Part shown: positions 37,683 to 47,444 of the stretch, one piece after another
Position numbering within the stretch: the first letter of the stretch is position 1
Layout: the number at the start of each line of letters is the position of its first letter
NCBI GenBank assembly: GCA_019747875.1
Contig: JAIEQI010000116.1
Span: 1 to 64,000 of the forward strand
Length of the DNA: 64,000 nt
Source of the DNA: Candidatus Obscuribacterales bacterium
GTDB taxonomy: Bacteria > Cyanobacteriota > Vampirovibrionia > Obscuribacterales > Obscuribacteraceae
Direction: 5' to 3'
Position numbers and translations under genes: made by a program
The notes under the pieces: generated by a model
The model's database searches: none
What the model saw: only the letters and a program-made list of their open reading frames with translations
Told to the model about the DNA's origin: nothing

Positions 37683-37872
37683 ACGGACGCATTGCGTTGC
37701 GCCTTTGAAGCTTACCGGGTGTCCTGGAGGCTTCGGTACGGTCAAGTGGATTAGCAAATCACGTTTAATGTAGCCGCCACAGGTCCGCCACAGATCAAAC
37801 ACGGTTCAAACACTTGCCCTGCATATTATCTAATCGTTGCCAGTGAACGAGGCAACTCAAGGAGGAAGGGCA

Positions 37873-38163
37873 ATGGTTGAATTTAAACAAGATAACGAAA
37901 TGACGGAAAGTCCGACGGTGATCCGTCAAGCAGATGTTTCCACGAAGTTTCTGGCTGATGTTTACGGACCGGGAACTGATGCAAAACCAAAAAACAGCAA
38001 ACAAGATAACGAAATGACCGACAATCCCACAGTTGTTCGTCAGCGTGATGTGTCACCAAAGTTTTTGAGCGATGTTTATGGTAAAGGCAAAGATGCTTCC
38101 GCGGTAATGCAAGCATTTCCAACGGTGGAAATCATTGGTGCAGAAAACGGAAAGCGCAAATAA
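37873..38163 (+). CDS. Small protein made of two tandem 35-residue repeats
   Basis: 96 residues from ATG 37873, with GGAGG upstream. Residues about 5-39 and 44-78 are near copies: KQDNEMT, then PTV-I/V-RQ, then DVS-KFL-DVYG. A short tail ends in ENGKRK. The protein is hydrophilic without a signal. The design (precise duplication with a few changes) suggests a binding or assembly module. The next gene starts 43 bases later and may be cotranscribed. Confidence 0.72.
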   Translation: MVEFKQDNEMTESPTVIRQADVSTKFLADVYGPGTDAKPKNSKQDNEMTDNPTVVRQRDVSPKFLSDVYGKGKDASAVMQAFPTVEIIGAENGKRK

Positions 38164-38206
38164 GTGCAGACAAGGAGCAGAGATTCCAGCAGAGGGGAGA
38201 AGGCTA

Positions 38207-38887
38207 ATGGATACGAAGATCAAAAATAGCGAGCTAGAGAAAGAAACAATCAAGGACGCCAGCGCCAAACTGTTGAGCGACACACTGAGCAACAGCGCTG
38301 GAAACAAAGGAATTGGCGATCGATTGGCTAAAGCAGCAGCATCTACAGCCTCGACACTCCCGGAAATGAGCATCCAGGGCGAGGGACATGATGGGAAAGG
38401 CAAAAACAGCACCAGCATCAAAAACGAAAACGCGCTGAAAACGGACAACAAAACATCGACAAAGATAGATCAACCGACGCAAGCTGTAAAAGAAAAAGGT
38501 GAAATGAACTCGCCCGATCCAAACAAAGCTTCAGAAGGCGATGACGAACTCAAGAAGCCTATGGATTGTGGATTGGATCCTATCTCCGAAGGCGACGGAA
38601 CTGCCCCACCGCGAACCAGTGTTGATGGTCCAGAGAACAACAATCCTCAAGGCAAAGATGCGCCTATGAACGAAAGCAATGATGAAGAAACTTCAGAAGA
38701 GAGTGATTCAAAACCGGAAGCTGCTCCCTCGGACGACATCTCCGTCCCAACTTCAGCCGTCGAATATAACGTGCCGCGCGAAATGGGTTCGGATGCCGGA
38801 CAAGAAAAAGACGGCTTGCCGAACGAAGCACACGATGATTTGCTCAGGGATTCTGGCTTATTACCAGTAGGTAGCAACCCTTCATAA
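38207..38887 (+). CDS. Acidic disordered hypothetical protein
   Basis: 226 residues from ATG 38207 (GGGGAGAAGG upstream). It is rich in Lys, Glu, Asp, Ser and Asn and nearly free of hydrophobic stretches, so it is probably disordered. No motif was recognised. The end is close to the strong terminator at 38921. Confidence 0.6.
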   Translation: MDTKIKNSELEKETIKDASAKLLSDTLSNSAGNKGIGDRLAKAAASTASTLPEMSIQGEGHDGKGKNSTSIKNENALKTDNKTSTKIDQPTQAVKEKGEMNSPDPNKASEGDDELKKPMDCGLDPISEGDGTAPPRTSVDGPENNNPQGKDAPMNESNDEETSEESDSKPEAAPSDDISVPTSAVEYNVPREMGSDAGQEKDGLPNEAHDDLLRDSGLLPVGSNPS

Positions 38888-38920
38888 TTTTTTTCCTGAC
38901 CAACCCCTCCTTCCGTTCAG

Positions 38921-38973
38921 CTTTGGCTAAGTAAGTGCTGTGTGACCCAGACACTTTCTTAGCCAAAGTTTTT
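38921..38973 (+). terminator. Intrinsic terminator
   Basis: CTTTGGCTAAG (38921-38931) pairs exactly with CTTAGCCAAAG (38958-38968), and five T follow. The loop contains a further AAGTG/CACTT pairing. It ends the plus-strand transcript; on the minus strand it may also serve the PAP2 gene. Confidence 0.88.
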
Positions 38974-39037
38974 CTTGCAGGGGGCTCACACGGTCGCATC
39001 TGGTGCTAGCCAGCTCTGCACATTTTGACAGCGAATC

Positions 39038-39754
39038 TTAGCGTTCTTTTTCGACGGTGCCGCGCGTTTCCAACCAATCACCAATCAAGTAGGTGAGTCC
39101 TGCCCAGACGGCACCGGCGCACCACCCAGCAAGTACATCCGATGGATAGTGTACACCCAAATAAACGCGACTGAGTCCAACGGCTGCAGTCAACATAATT
39201 CCCACGAACATGTAGTACATCTTCAGTTTGTAGTCCTTAGTGGTCTTAGCAAGCATCGCAGCGAACGTTAAGTACATGATTGCTGATACCATCGAGTGCC
39301 CACTCGGAAAGCTGGCTGTTACAGGCAGCTGCTGCAGATGCGGCACCACAGAGGGACGTGGGCGACTGAAAAATCCCTTTAACAAAAACATCAGCCCCGA
39401 CCCACCGCCGATACTAATGAACAAAAAGATCATCAAACGATACTTTTGACTGAGTGCAAAATATCCCGCAACCACGAAAAGAGCAATGATAGTTATTGAC
39501 AGACCGCCCAGAGCGCTAATATCAAGCATTGTCGATAAGAGCCAGGACGGACCGATCGGTTCATTCAAATTGTTTGGATTGCGCAAGAATTTCAGTATTG
39601 CGTTATCGATGCTGAGAGTTTCTCCCTCCATCATCTCTTCGGCTATTACGATAAAACACCCTCCGAGCGCGGCTAGAACAATAGTGACACCTGCAACAAT
39701 TAGATCCCTCGTGCTGAGAGATTGCAATGCATCAGTTATTTTCTTGATTCGCAC
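39038..39754 (-). CDS. PAP2-family phosphatase
   Basis: 238 residues, about six transmembrane helices. Acid-phosphatase motifs: KGFFSRPRP, PSGHS and SRVYLGVHYPSD, all intact. Typical substrates are undecaprenyl diphosphate or phosphatidic acid, acting at the outer face of the inner membrane. The start is GTG 39754 after GGGTGAG. Single gene. Confidence 0.92.
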   Translation of the reverse strand: MRIKKITDALQSLSTRDLIVAGVTIVLAALGGCFIVIAEEMMEGETLSIDNAILKFLRNPNNLNEPIGPSWLLSTMLDISALGGLSITIIALFVVAGYFALSQKYRLMIFLFISIGGGSGLMFLLKGFFSRPRPSVVPHLQQLPVTASFPSGHSMVSAIMYLTFAAMLAKTTKDYKLKMYYMFVGIMLTAAVGLSRVYLGVHYPSDVLAGWCAGAVWAGLTYLIGDWLETRGTVEKER

Positions 39755-40044
39755 TAAGAGCTCACCCAGTTTCCAGATGCGCAGAGTTTCGTTAGGGCAC
39801 TGGTAGTAATGAAGAGGAAGCGAAGGTTTCCCGAAACCAGGCGGTGGATGGAACTGACATTATTGCTAACTTGCCATCTGCTTGCAAGTCTCTGGAAAAC
39901 GATACAATTTCCTAGCTCACTCGGAACCCACTCAGCAAGAAGCAGGCCCGAGAAATGACAGGCGGGCTTGCTTAGACGATATTGCCAATGCCTGCCTAAA
40001 TTTCATTTGTACCCCGTAGACCAATTACGAACGGGGGCGGCATC
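39755..40044. other. Divergent intergenic region with an inverted repeat
   Basis: An 11-bp stem with one G-T pair (39940-39950 with 39963-39973) is seen between the divergent PAP2 and TPR-like genes. No clear promoter hexamers; nothing else supported. Confidence 0.4.
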
Positions 40045-40590
40045 GTGAAGAAATCCACTATTGCTATTATTTTGTCTTGTGCGGCATTAGGTGCGGGAAT
40101 AGTTGCAGGTGCAATTTTCCTCATCAACTTGGAATTAAACACAACAGAAGACGCTTTCGGTTTCTTGGACCCATCAAGCCGCATGGCTATTCATCTTGGT
40201 GCCGGTGAAAGCTACTATGAGGCCCGGCTCTATCAGATTGCCGAAGCTGAGTTCAAGCGCGCACAGATTGCTTCAGAAAACACAAAGTACCTGACAGATA
40301 GGGGCGAAGCGTATACGCGCTTGGGACAAACGTCAGTAAAGCTGAATAAACTGAAAGACGCTCTAGTGTATTTTGAAAAGGCTGATGAATACTATGACAA
40401 AGCCGAGAAAGACGAGTTTGTCTTCAAAATGGAAAAGCGAATTCATGCCAAAGGGTTGGACGCTTACGAAAAGATCTTGAGAAAACAAGGCAAACCTGAA
40501 CAAGCTGATTTGGTAGCAGAAGAACTGAAGCAGTTGACAGATGAACTTGGTCCAGTAGAGAAGCTACGAGGACTGTTCAGCGATCTCTAA
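40045..40590 (+). CDS. Membrane-anchored TPR-like protein
   Basis: 181 residues from GTG 40045 after GGGGG. One N-terminal transmembrane helix (about 4-28, TIAIILSCAALGAGIVAGAIF), then a helical TPR-like region (YEARLYQIAEAEFKRAQIAS, YFEKADEYYDKAEKD). No catalytic motif. A scaffold facing the periplasm is inferred. Confidence 0.7.
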   Translation: MKKSTIAIILSCAALGAGIVAGAIFLINLELNTTEDAFGFLDPSSRMAIHLGAGESYYEARLYQIAEAEFKRAQIASENTKYLTDRGEAYTRLGQTSVKLNKLKDALVYFEKADEYYDKAEKDEFVFKMEKRIHAKGLDAYEKILRKQGKPEQADLVAEELKQLTDELGPVEKLRGLFSDL

Positions 40591-40660
40591 ATTCACACCG
40601 GAAATTACTACTGCACAATTCTACAGGTGAAGACTAGCAATACCGCACCACCCTCACATC

Positions 40661-40689
40661 TTGACATCGATTGCATTTTTCATTATCGT
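40661..40689 (+). promoter_or_regulatory. Possible sigma-70-type promoter
   Basis: TTGACA at 40661 and TATCGT at 40684 with a 17-base gap. The -10 is a weak match. Confidence 0.35.
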
Positions 40690-41110
40690 GTACTCACTCG
40701 CTTTTAATCGAGTTTTTTCACCCGTCCGTTTGAACACTTTAAAAGTGCATCTTCATACACCCTCTTGTTTCATGACCTCATGAGATGCCGTGCGCATTTC
40801 ACATGACACAAGCAAAGTTATTACCTCAAAAGGGGAACGATTGGCGGTTACTAGGGTTGATCAATTCGAAGGACTAAATGTCAGTCAAAATGATCAAAAC
40901 CGTTATTACGTCCTAATGGGCTTAGTTGGCGACACTCCTACATTGCCTGACGGAGATGTCCTTTACTTGAGCATTGGCTTTACTTCCTTGTCGGCTTGCG
41001 CGCGACACCGCATACGGTGCGCACAACAGCAGAGCGAGTTCTACTAAGGCAAGTTCAATCTATGAAAGATGGACTGCACATATCAACAGTGACGTGCTGA
41101 AAGAAGTCTC

Positions 41111-41138
41111 TTGACATTGTCGTATATCTACGTATACT
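41111..41138 (+). promoter_or_regulatory. Consensus sigma-70-type promoter for the paralogue pair
   Basis: TTGACA (41111-41116) and TATACT (41133-41138) separated by 16 bases, both near-consensus. It would give an untranslated leader of about 160 bases before ATG 41304. Confidence 0.68.
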
Positions 41139-41303
41139 AAGTGAACTTAGGCTTACTACTACTACTAATCAGCATGCCCATTGTAAACAAGAGCTCGGCT
41201 TGTTTGTTGTGAACATGCGCCGTTAAGTGGCTTGACTCGCGCAAAGTCTTCCATTCTGGCGGTCCACTACTTTTCGATCTCATTGGCACCAATGGAGGTC
41301 CTA

Positions 41304-43631
41304 ATGTTCATTGACAATAACCGAGTCACACGTTCTGATGTTAATCAGAAGATACTAGCGGCTTGTGCTTATCACAAACAATCCGCTGACGATGATGATT
41401 GGATAACTGATCTTAAGAAGAACTGTTTGGCACAGAAACAGCAACAAACGACGGCGCTGTTGAACAGTGATGCGCACAGGCTTCAACAAAGTATAGAGAG
41501 CACCATTGATACGATCATGGATGCGCTTGGATCTTACACTGTTCTTTTTAATCAAGATACTGATTTTGAACTCTATCTTTCAGTTACGGCACCATCACTT
41601 ATTTCTGATGGCACCGATGAAAGAGGAAAAACGCGAGTCTCATATGCGGGGCGAATCTCGTCGCGAAGCTGGAGCATCGTGGTGGCGAGCAAAGATGACA
41701 GCATCGAATTCTTGCTTGTTCCATCAGCCCAACTTTTGAATCTCTCGCGAATGGAAAGCGTGGGAGAGCCGATATGTGTGCTGAAAGCAGTAATGAAAGA
41801 GCGTTCTGTTTACTGGCGCTTCAGAGATGAAGTTCTGCACAGTGCCGAACTAGGGAAAATCTATCAAGAAGCTTTCAAGATCTTGATCGAAACGATCTAT
41901 AGAGATATGGATGACATCATTGAGAAGCGCAAGCTGGAAAGACGTCAATCAACAGAGCGCAGACAAGGTGATCGCCGACAGAACCCTCAACTCTGGCAAG
42001 GATTAACTTCGCCAGTAATAGATCGCAGAAAGAACAATCGCAGAAGCGAATCAAACGATCGTCGCAACAGAGTCGAAAAGAGCAATAGGGCTGATGCCGA
42101 AGCTCACAGAATAATTCCGCCAGACGTCAATCAAATCATTATTCAAGCAGAACAAAACAATGCTCACGAGATAGCGTTGGAAGAACGAAGCGCGGAGCTA
42201 CGCGAGTGGATAACTAACGAGCTGAGAGAGACGCAATCACTTCCATCTGACCCCGGATTAAGTGAGAGTGAGTCGCTGCTACCGCACGGCGACGCTCCTG
42301 CAGAGACACTTACACTTTCTGAATCTGAAGAAGACGGATGGGTAAGCTATCAGTCCGAAATCGAGAGCACAACGTTCACAGAGCAATGGCAAGAATACTC
42401 AGGGAATGGTTGGACGACCTCAACTGAAGATGATGATCATGAGCAAATGGAGCTAACGGCTTTCGACAAAGCATTGCTGAAACTTTTGCAAGAGAACTCT
42501 TCTGAATTTTCCAGTGATGAGAAAACTTCCACTCTTGATCAGATGCCAGCTCTGGAAATCGATTCACCAAAACCTGTAGACATGGTATTTGAGAGTCTAT
42601 TGGCAGAGCAGGATAGATCCGAATCGAATGCCGAATACGAGGCATTCCTCGAGCAAGATCTGGATAAATGGGTACGAGAAATTCTTGCAATTGATCAAGA
42701 GCCTGAAACTACTTCCATCACAGTTCCGACCGCTGCTAACGCGGACGAAGAGGAAGAGGCTGCCAAAGAAATCGACGAAGACGAAGATACCGAAGACCTC
42801 GAAAAAAACGAGGATGAGGAAGAAGACGAGTTTGAATTCAACGAAGATGAAGAAGGGGAAGAAGAGGAAGAAGAAACTTTTGCGAAAATAGATGATGAAC
42901 TAGAAGCGACTGCAACAAGGGTAATGCATGAACTTCGACAAGCATCCGCCAGTGCTGAATCTGATAGCAAAGTCTTCATTATAAATGAAGACGAACAACT
43001 TGCGCCTGGTTCCGCTGAGCACGACATTCTGCAATTTTTAAGCCGGCTTGCGTTTACGTTCGACTCACCAGCAGATGTTTCCTTGAAGCATTTGCATTCT
43101 GTAAGCGGAGGAAAACCCATGGGTAGAGAGCTGACGTCATTAATTTCACAGAGTCTGCGTGATTTGATTGAAGAAGAAGAAACGGCACTTGGTATTGTTA
43201 TCAGAAATGGATCTGAAGCATTTACTCAAAAAAGTTTTGAACAAGTTGAAATCTGCTTGAAAGAAGCCATTCTTCGCCGCCGTGCAGTGGACATGATCAC
43301 GGGATTGAAAACACAATGGGCCGAATTCGTCGAACTTGAGAATTTCGTTTCAGAATGCCAAACAATTGTTTCCCAATCAGATATCGACACGGCAATTTCA
43401 TACTGCACGCCGGAGCGCCGATTGCGACTAGCTATCGAGATGCTCATGAAATTCATGATGCAACTAGGTGCTCAATCATTTCAGCAGATGAACTTTGAAC
43501 AAGTCCACAAGATTTGCAAACATTCCGCAAATCTTCAACGTTTCCAAAAGAGAGTCGAAGAAATTTACGGTGATGGGCAAGGAATTAGGCAAAGCACACG
43601 AATCAAAGAAACGGATCTTGTAGCTGCATAA
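41304..43631 (+). CDS. Large acidic protein, member of a tandem paralogue pair
   Basis: 775 residues from ATG 41304 (GGAGG five bases upstream; a longer frame to 41232 lacks support). Three parts: a conserved N-terminus MFIDNNRVTRSDVNQKILAAC; a middle domain unique to this copy (about 60-230) plus an Arg-rich stretch with repeated RRQ/DRR units; a very acidic Glu/Asp low-complexity linker (about 480-540); and a conserved C-terminal helical domain of about 175 residues (LIEEEETALGIVIRNGSEAF, CTPERRLRLAIEMLMKF). N- and C-terminal parts match the next gene. No signal peptide or known family. Confidence 0.8.
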   Translation: MFIDNNRVTRSDVNQKILAACAYHKQSADDDDWITDLKKNCLAQKQQQTTALLNSDAHRLQQSIESTIDTIMDALGSYTVLFNQDTDFELYLSVTAPSLISDGTDERGKTRVSYAGRISSRSWSIVVASKDDSIEFLLVPSAQLLNLSRMESVGEPICVLKAVMKERSVYWRFRDEVLHSAELGKIYQEAFKILIETIYRDMDDIIEKRKLERRQSTERRQGDRRQNPQLWQGLTSPVIDRRKNNRRSESNDRRNRVEKSNRADAEAHRIIPPDVNQIIIQAEQNNAHEIALEERSAELREWITNELRETQSLPSDPGLSESESLLPHGDAPAETLTLSESEEDGWVSYQSEIESTTFTEQWQEYSGNGWTTSTEDDDHEQMELTAFDKALLKLLQENSSEFSSDEKTSTLDQMPALEIDSPKPVDMVFESLLAEQDRSESNAEYEAFLEQDLDKWVREILAIDQEPETTSITVPTAANADEEEEAAKEIDEDEDTEDLEKNEDEEEDEFEFNEDEEGEEEEEETFAKIDDELEATATRVMHELRQASASAESDSKVFIINEDEQLAPGSAEHDILQFLSRLAFTFDSPADVSLKHLHSVSGGKPMGRELTSLISQSLRDLIEEEETALGIVIRNGSEAFTQKSFEQVEICLKEAILRRRAVDMITGLKTQWAEFVELENFVSECQTIVSQSDIDTAISYCTPERRLRLAIEMLMKFMMQLGAQSFQQMNFEQVHKICKHSANLQRFQKRVEEIYGDGQGIRQSTRIKETDLVAA

Positions 43632-43711
43632 AACGTACGACTTCAACTCTCGGACGGGCGAGCTGAGGACTCGCCCGAGCATCGAGAGCTAGAAGCCTGG
43701 AGGTTTTGGGG

Positions 43712-45100
43712 ATGTTTATCGAGAACAAGAGAATAACAAGAACTGATGTAAATCAGCGAATACTTGCCTCTTGTACGTTCCAAGAGAAGAGCAAAATGCA
43801 AGGCTGGATTCAGCAGTTAAAAACGTCTTGCATTGAAAAAAGACAGAACAGAGAATTTTGCGAATATCGGGATGAAGAACATCAGAGCGGAGATGGAGAA
43901 GGCAGAGCTCAAACCGCTAACAATTGGAACGGCACGGAACGCAGGCAACAGAATGATAGGCGTCAGAGCAACAATGATCGCCGACAACAAAATGGCGACC
44001 GACGCCAAACAGATAGAGCTCAGGATCTGAATCAGACTTCCAGTGAGGTTGAGCCCAACCTCATCATCGAGATTACTGCTAGAAGAAACAAGCACGCTGA
44101 TGTTTTTGTCCAAGATAGCTTAAATGGAAATATTCGCGCGCCGAAACCGACAGCTGTTTCGGTCAAAGGGCGTGCGCCAATGAGCGAGAAGAAGGAAACT
44201 CTTGCTCAAGAAAAAAGTGTAATTGAAGGAGTTTTCACCGCTCCGAATGTTGCAAGAGATCGAGATGTCGATCTGCCTCAACCCCCACTCACACCCGAGG
44301 AAAAAATCCTGAACGCTAAAGATGAAGATACGATAGGGCTGACAACACAGCCCGCCTCCTGCTTAGAAAGCGACGCCCAGAGCCAAGCATTACTTGATTT
44401 GCTGAGCGTGTTCGGAAGCAAAATACAAGCAGAGAGCAAACTCCACGCCGACATGGATCTTCAAAGGACTGTTGAAGAACTATTCAGCGACTTCCCAACC
44501 ACTGCTCAGATTCAAATCGAGAGTGGTGATTCTCCGCGCAATTTCGATGACCCCAACCCCCACGAAGCTCAAGGAGATGAACCAATGAGTTTAGAACTTA
44601 CTACAGTTATCATGGAGAGCCTCAACGATCTAATAGAAGAAGAAGACCTTGCTTTGAACAATGCGATCGAGCAAGGCACCGCTGCCTTCGAAGAGCGAGC
44701 ATTCGAGAAAGTCGAAGTTCACTTGAAGGAAGCAACTTTACGAAAACGGGCTCTGGATATTTTTACTATGCTACGCGGTCAGTGGAAAGAATTTTCAGAG
44801 CTGGGATCCTGCATCCAAGAATGGCTTGATGAGAATGATGACCCCATGCATGCTGACTTGACGGTGGCATACTGCTCACCAGATCGCAGGCTCAAGATTA
44901 CCACCGATATGCTTATGCAAGTTATGCAGAAGGCCGGTGCTCGTTCCTTCGAATCAATGCAATTTGAGCGGGCGCACGAGATCTCCAGGCACGCGCTCAA
45001 ATTGCAAAAGTTCCAGCAGCGTGTTGACGAGGTCTGCGGAGAAAATGGCATCAAGCAAACTGCTGCCAGAATGCTGGAGTTAGTGAATTCAGCAGCATAA
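43712..45100 (+). CDS. Second member of the tandem paralogue pair
   Basis: 462 residues from ATG 43712, eight bases after GGAGG; the frame could start at TTG 43706. N-terminus MFIENKRITRTDVNQRILASC and C-terminal domain (LIEEEDLALNNAIEQGTAAF, CSPDRRLKITTDMLMQV) mirror the preceding gene. It lacks the middle domain and acidic linker but keeps an Arg-rich RRQ/DRR repeat. It begins 80 bases after the first gene. Likely cotranscribed; function unknown. Confidence 0.8.
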   Translation: MFIENKRITRTDVNQRILASCTFQEKSKMQGWIQQLKTSCIEKRQNREFCEYRDEEHQSGDGEGRAQTANNWNGTERRQQNDRRQSNNDRRQQNGDRRQTDRAQDLNQTSSEVEPNLIIEITARRNKHADVFVQDSLNGNIRAPKPTAVSVKGRAPMSEKKETLAQEKSVIEGVFTAPNVARDRDVDLPQPPLTPEEKILNAKDEDTIGLTTQPASCLESDAQSQALLDLLSVFGSKIQAESKLHADMDLQRTVEELFSDFPTTAQIQIESGDSPRNFDDPNPHEAQGDEPMSLELTTVIMESLNDLIEEEDLALNNAIEQGTAAFEERAFEKVEVHLKEATLRKRALDIFTMLRGQWKEFSELGSCIQEWLDENDDPMHADLTVAYCSPDRRLKITTDMLMQVMQKAGARSFESMQFERAHEISRHALKLQKFQQRVDEVCGENGIKQTAARMLELVNSAA

Positions 45101-45122
45101 CGAAGACCGGGACCGAACGCTT

Positions 45123-45158
45123 CGAAGCCGGCAAGAGTCCGGCGCTCCCGGGATCGAA
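45123..45158. repeat. Dispersed 36-bp repeat, copy 1
   Basis: Nearly identical (two adjacent bases swapped) to 50222-50257. Contains GCCGGCAAGA and CCGGCGCTCCCGGGATCG and lies just after a gene, like REP-type elements. Confidence 0.75.
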
Positions 45159-45183
45159 ACGACTGCAAACTTGACTCAAACGA

Positions 45184-45209
45184 AAGGGCGACGCCTGCGC
45201 GTCGCCCTT
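45184..45209. terminator. 11-bp perfect hairpin between convergent genes
   Basis: AAGGGCGACGC, loop CTGC, GCGTCGCCCTT. It separates the paralogue gene and ftsH, which converge. It has a short T/C-rich tail on the plus strand; a bidirectional terminator is likely. Confidence 0.7.
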
Positions 45210-45234
45210 CCTTATTGCTTCTTATCCCACGCTG

Positions 45235-47223
45235 TTATGCGAATTTAGGTCGGAATTCGGACGGTGGTGGTTCCTGGCGCCCTTCAGGCGAACCCAGTTC
45301 GATTGAACCACCCGGTTCATCAATGATGGCAGCAGGAGTTCCTGGTGGTGTCTCATCAGAAGACGGCGGTGGCTCGGAACCACCTTCATCTACACGTTTG
45401 ACGATAGCACCGAACTCGGCAGCATCCAGCGTCTCTTTCTCAAGCAACACTTTCACAAGAGCATCCATATGTTTGCGCTTAGACGAAAGAATTGATTTCA
45501 CGCGTTCGTATTGCTCAGTGATTATGCGAGTGACTTCCTCGTCGATGATTTGCGCGATGCTTTCGCTGTAGTCGCGCTCATGACCGAAGTCCTTGCCGAG
45601 AAATACGTGTTGATTGCTCTTACCGAAAGTCATCGGACCAAGACGCTCACTCATACCGAACTCAGTGACCATCTTTCTGGCAAAGCGCGTCGATTTGTTG
45701 AGGTCATCCTGCGCACCAGTTGTAATTTTGTCTGGTCCGTAGATGATTTCCTCTGCCAAGCGACCACCGAGACAGAATGCAATTCTGTCGATCAATTGTG
45801 CTTTGGTCAAACTCAACAGATCTTCCTCAGGAAGCGACATCGTCAAGCCGAGTGCAAATCCACGCGGAATGATAGTGACTTTGTGCAATGGATCAGTATT
45901 TTCCAGAAGATGGCAAATCAACGCGTGTCCAACTTCGTGATACGCAGTCATTTCCTTCTCTTTAGGAGGCATGATGCGGCTGCGTTTTTCGGGACCAGCA
46001 ATAACCTTATCGATTGCCATTTCCAGTTCAACCATGTCAATTTCACGCTTGTCGGCACGTGCAGCTATCAAAGCAGCCTCGTTCAACAAGTTCGACAAAT
46101 CTGCACCTGTAAACCCTGGTGTACGGCGAGCCAACGTTTTAATATCAACAGTTTTGGCAAGCGGTTTGCCACGACCGTGAACCTTGAGAATTTGTTCCCG
46201 GCCCAGCACATCTGGCGGATCGAGCACAACCTGCCGGTCAAAACGGCCTGGTCTCAGCAATGCAGAGTCCAGAATGTCAGGCCGGTTAGTGGCTGCTACG
46301 ACGATGATGCCCGTGGTTCCTTCGAATCCGTCCATCTCAACCAGCAATTGGTTCAATGTCTGTTCGCGTTCGTCGTGACCGCCGCCCAAGCCAGCGCCGC
46401 GCTGACGTCCTACGGCGTCGATTTCATCGACGAATACAATACAAGGGGCGTGTTTCTTAGCCTGGTCAAAGAGGTCTCTGACGCGCGAGGCGCCCACACC
46501 GACGAACATTTCAACGAAGTCAGAGCCTGAGATGCTGAAGAACGGCACACCAGCCTCACCTGCCACAGCCTTGGCCATCAAGGTCTTACCTGTACCTGGG
46601 GCGCCTACCAGCAGGACACCTCGAGGAATCCGCGCACCCAGAGCCTGGAATTTCTCAGGGTTCTTCAAGAAATCAACGATTTCCTGCAGCTCTTGCTTGG
46701 CTTCGTCAATTCCAGCTACATCCTGGAACGTGACCTTCACTTTATTGTCAAGCATAAGCTTGGCGCGGCTTCGTCCGAAACTCAGAGCCTGATTTCCGCC
46801 AGACTGAGCACTGCGGAACATAAACAAGAAGCCCACCAGCAAGAGAATCGGCAGGAAGAACGAACTCAACATGCTGAACCAAAAACTGCTTTTGTCCGGC
46901 TCTTTAACATCAACCGGAGTCCCGGCGTCATTCGCCATCTTGATCAGGTCGTCAAGCGCGACTGTCGGAACGACCACAGGCACTTCTTTGCCCTTGGTGT
47001 CGTTAGCACCGGCTGGAGGAAGAAGCACATGGATAGTTGGATCCTGGTTAACAATCGTTATTTTGGCGATTTTTTCTTTAGCCTGACCGTCACGATAAAT
47101 CTTGACCAAATCAGAATATGCAAACTGCCTATTGTCCTTGGTCACGCTGTTTAGCGAGAACACAAAGACCAATAGAACGAGCAGCAAGAAGAAAACGGCG
47201 CCTGTTGTTCCGTACTTCCGCAT
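45235..47223 (-). CDS. ftsH: ATP-dependent zinc metalloprotease FtsH
   Basis: 662 residues. Two N-terminal transmembrane helices flank an extracytoplasmic domain (TM near 6-25 and 110-132). AAA+ ATPase: Walker A GAPGTGKT (about 207-214), Walker [10 protein letters not shown], second-region-of-homology [20 protein letters not shown]. Zinc protease: HEVGH (about 430). Degrades membrane and short-lived cytoplasmic proteins. The C-terminal tail is Pro/Glu-rich. Monocistronic; convergent with the paralogue pair. Confidence 0.98.
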   Translation of the reverse strand: MRKYGTTGAVFFLLLVLLVFVFSLNSVTKDNRQFAYSDLVKIYRDGQAKEKIAKITIVNQDPTIHVLLPPAGANDTKGKEVPVVVPTVALDDLIKMANDAGTPVDVKEPDKSSFWFSMLSSFFLPILLLVGFLFMFRSAQSGGNQALSFGRSRAKLMLDNKVKVTFQDVAGIDEAKQELQEIVDFLKNPEKFQALGARIPRGVLLVGAPGTGKTLMAKAVAGEAGVPFFSISGSDFVEMFVGVGASRVRDLFDQAKKHAPCIVFVDEIDAVGRQRGAGLGGGHDEREQTLNQLLVEMDGFEGTTGIIVVAATNRPDILDSALLRPGRFDRQVVLDPPDVLGREQILKVHGRGKPLAKTVDIKTLARRTPGFTGADLSNLLNEAALIAARADKREIDMVELEMAIDKVIAGPEKRSRIMPPKEKEMTAYHEVGHALICHLLENTDPLHKVTIIPRGFALGLTMSLPEEDLLSLTKAQLIDRIAFCLGGRLAEEIIYGPDKITTGAQDDLNKSTRFARKMVTEFGMSERLGPMTFGKSNQHVFLGKDFGHERDYSESIAQIIDEEVTRIITEQYERVKSILSSKRKHMDALVKVLLEKETLDAAEFGAIVKRVDEGGSEPPPSSDETPPGTPAAIIDEPGGSIELGSPEGRQEPPPSEFRPKFA

Positions 47224-47444
47224 TTATTCACCCCACGCCTTTAAGATACATTTGGTAATACAAAATTATAGCATTGGATACAGGTCAGCTTCCGCTGTAG
47301 CAAGCGTTTTCGGTGCCTGGCCAATATGCGCGGATTTTTCAGCACCCTGCCCGAAATAGCCGCTTTTAATGGTTTATAACATCAGAATCGCAGAAATCGC
47401 CCTAGAACATAGTCGAAAGCGCCCATCCACAAAATAGGCATTTT

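Larger units (their letters stand above)
40591..41303. other. Long gene-poor stretch before the paralogue pair
   Basis: About 710 bases. It holds two promoter-like sequences and one weak GTG-started frame of 85 residues at 40790-41047 (TRVDQFEGLNVSQNDQNRYYVL), which has no ribosome binding site and no recognised domain. The ACTACTACTACTAA run near 41157 is a short simple repeat. Confidence 0.4.

Noticed and set aside
40790-41047. 85-residue frame between the TPR-like gene and the paralogue pair
   Set aside because: It starts with GTG, has no ribosome binding site, and no domain is visible. It may be a remnant, but I cannot support it as a gene.
45511-46530. 339-residue plus-strand frame inside ftsH
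   Set aside because: It is the antisense shadow of the strongly conserved AAA+ and protease domains.
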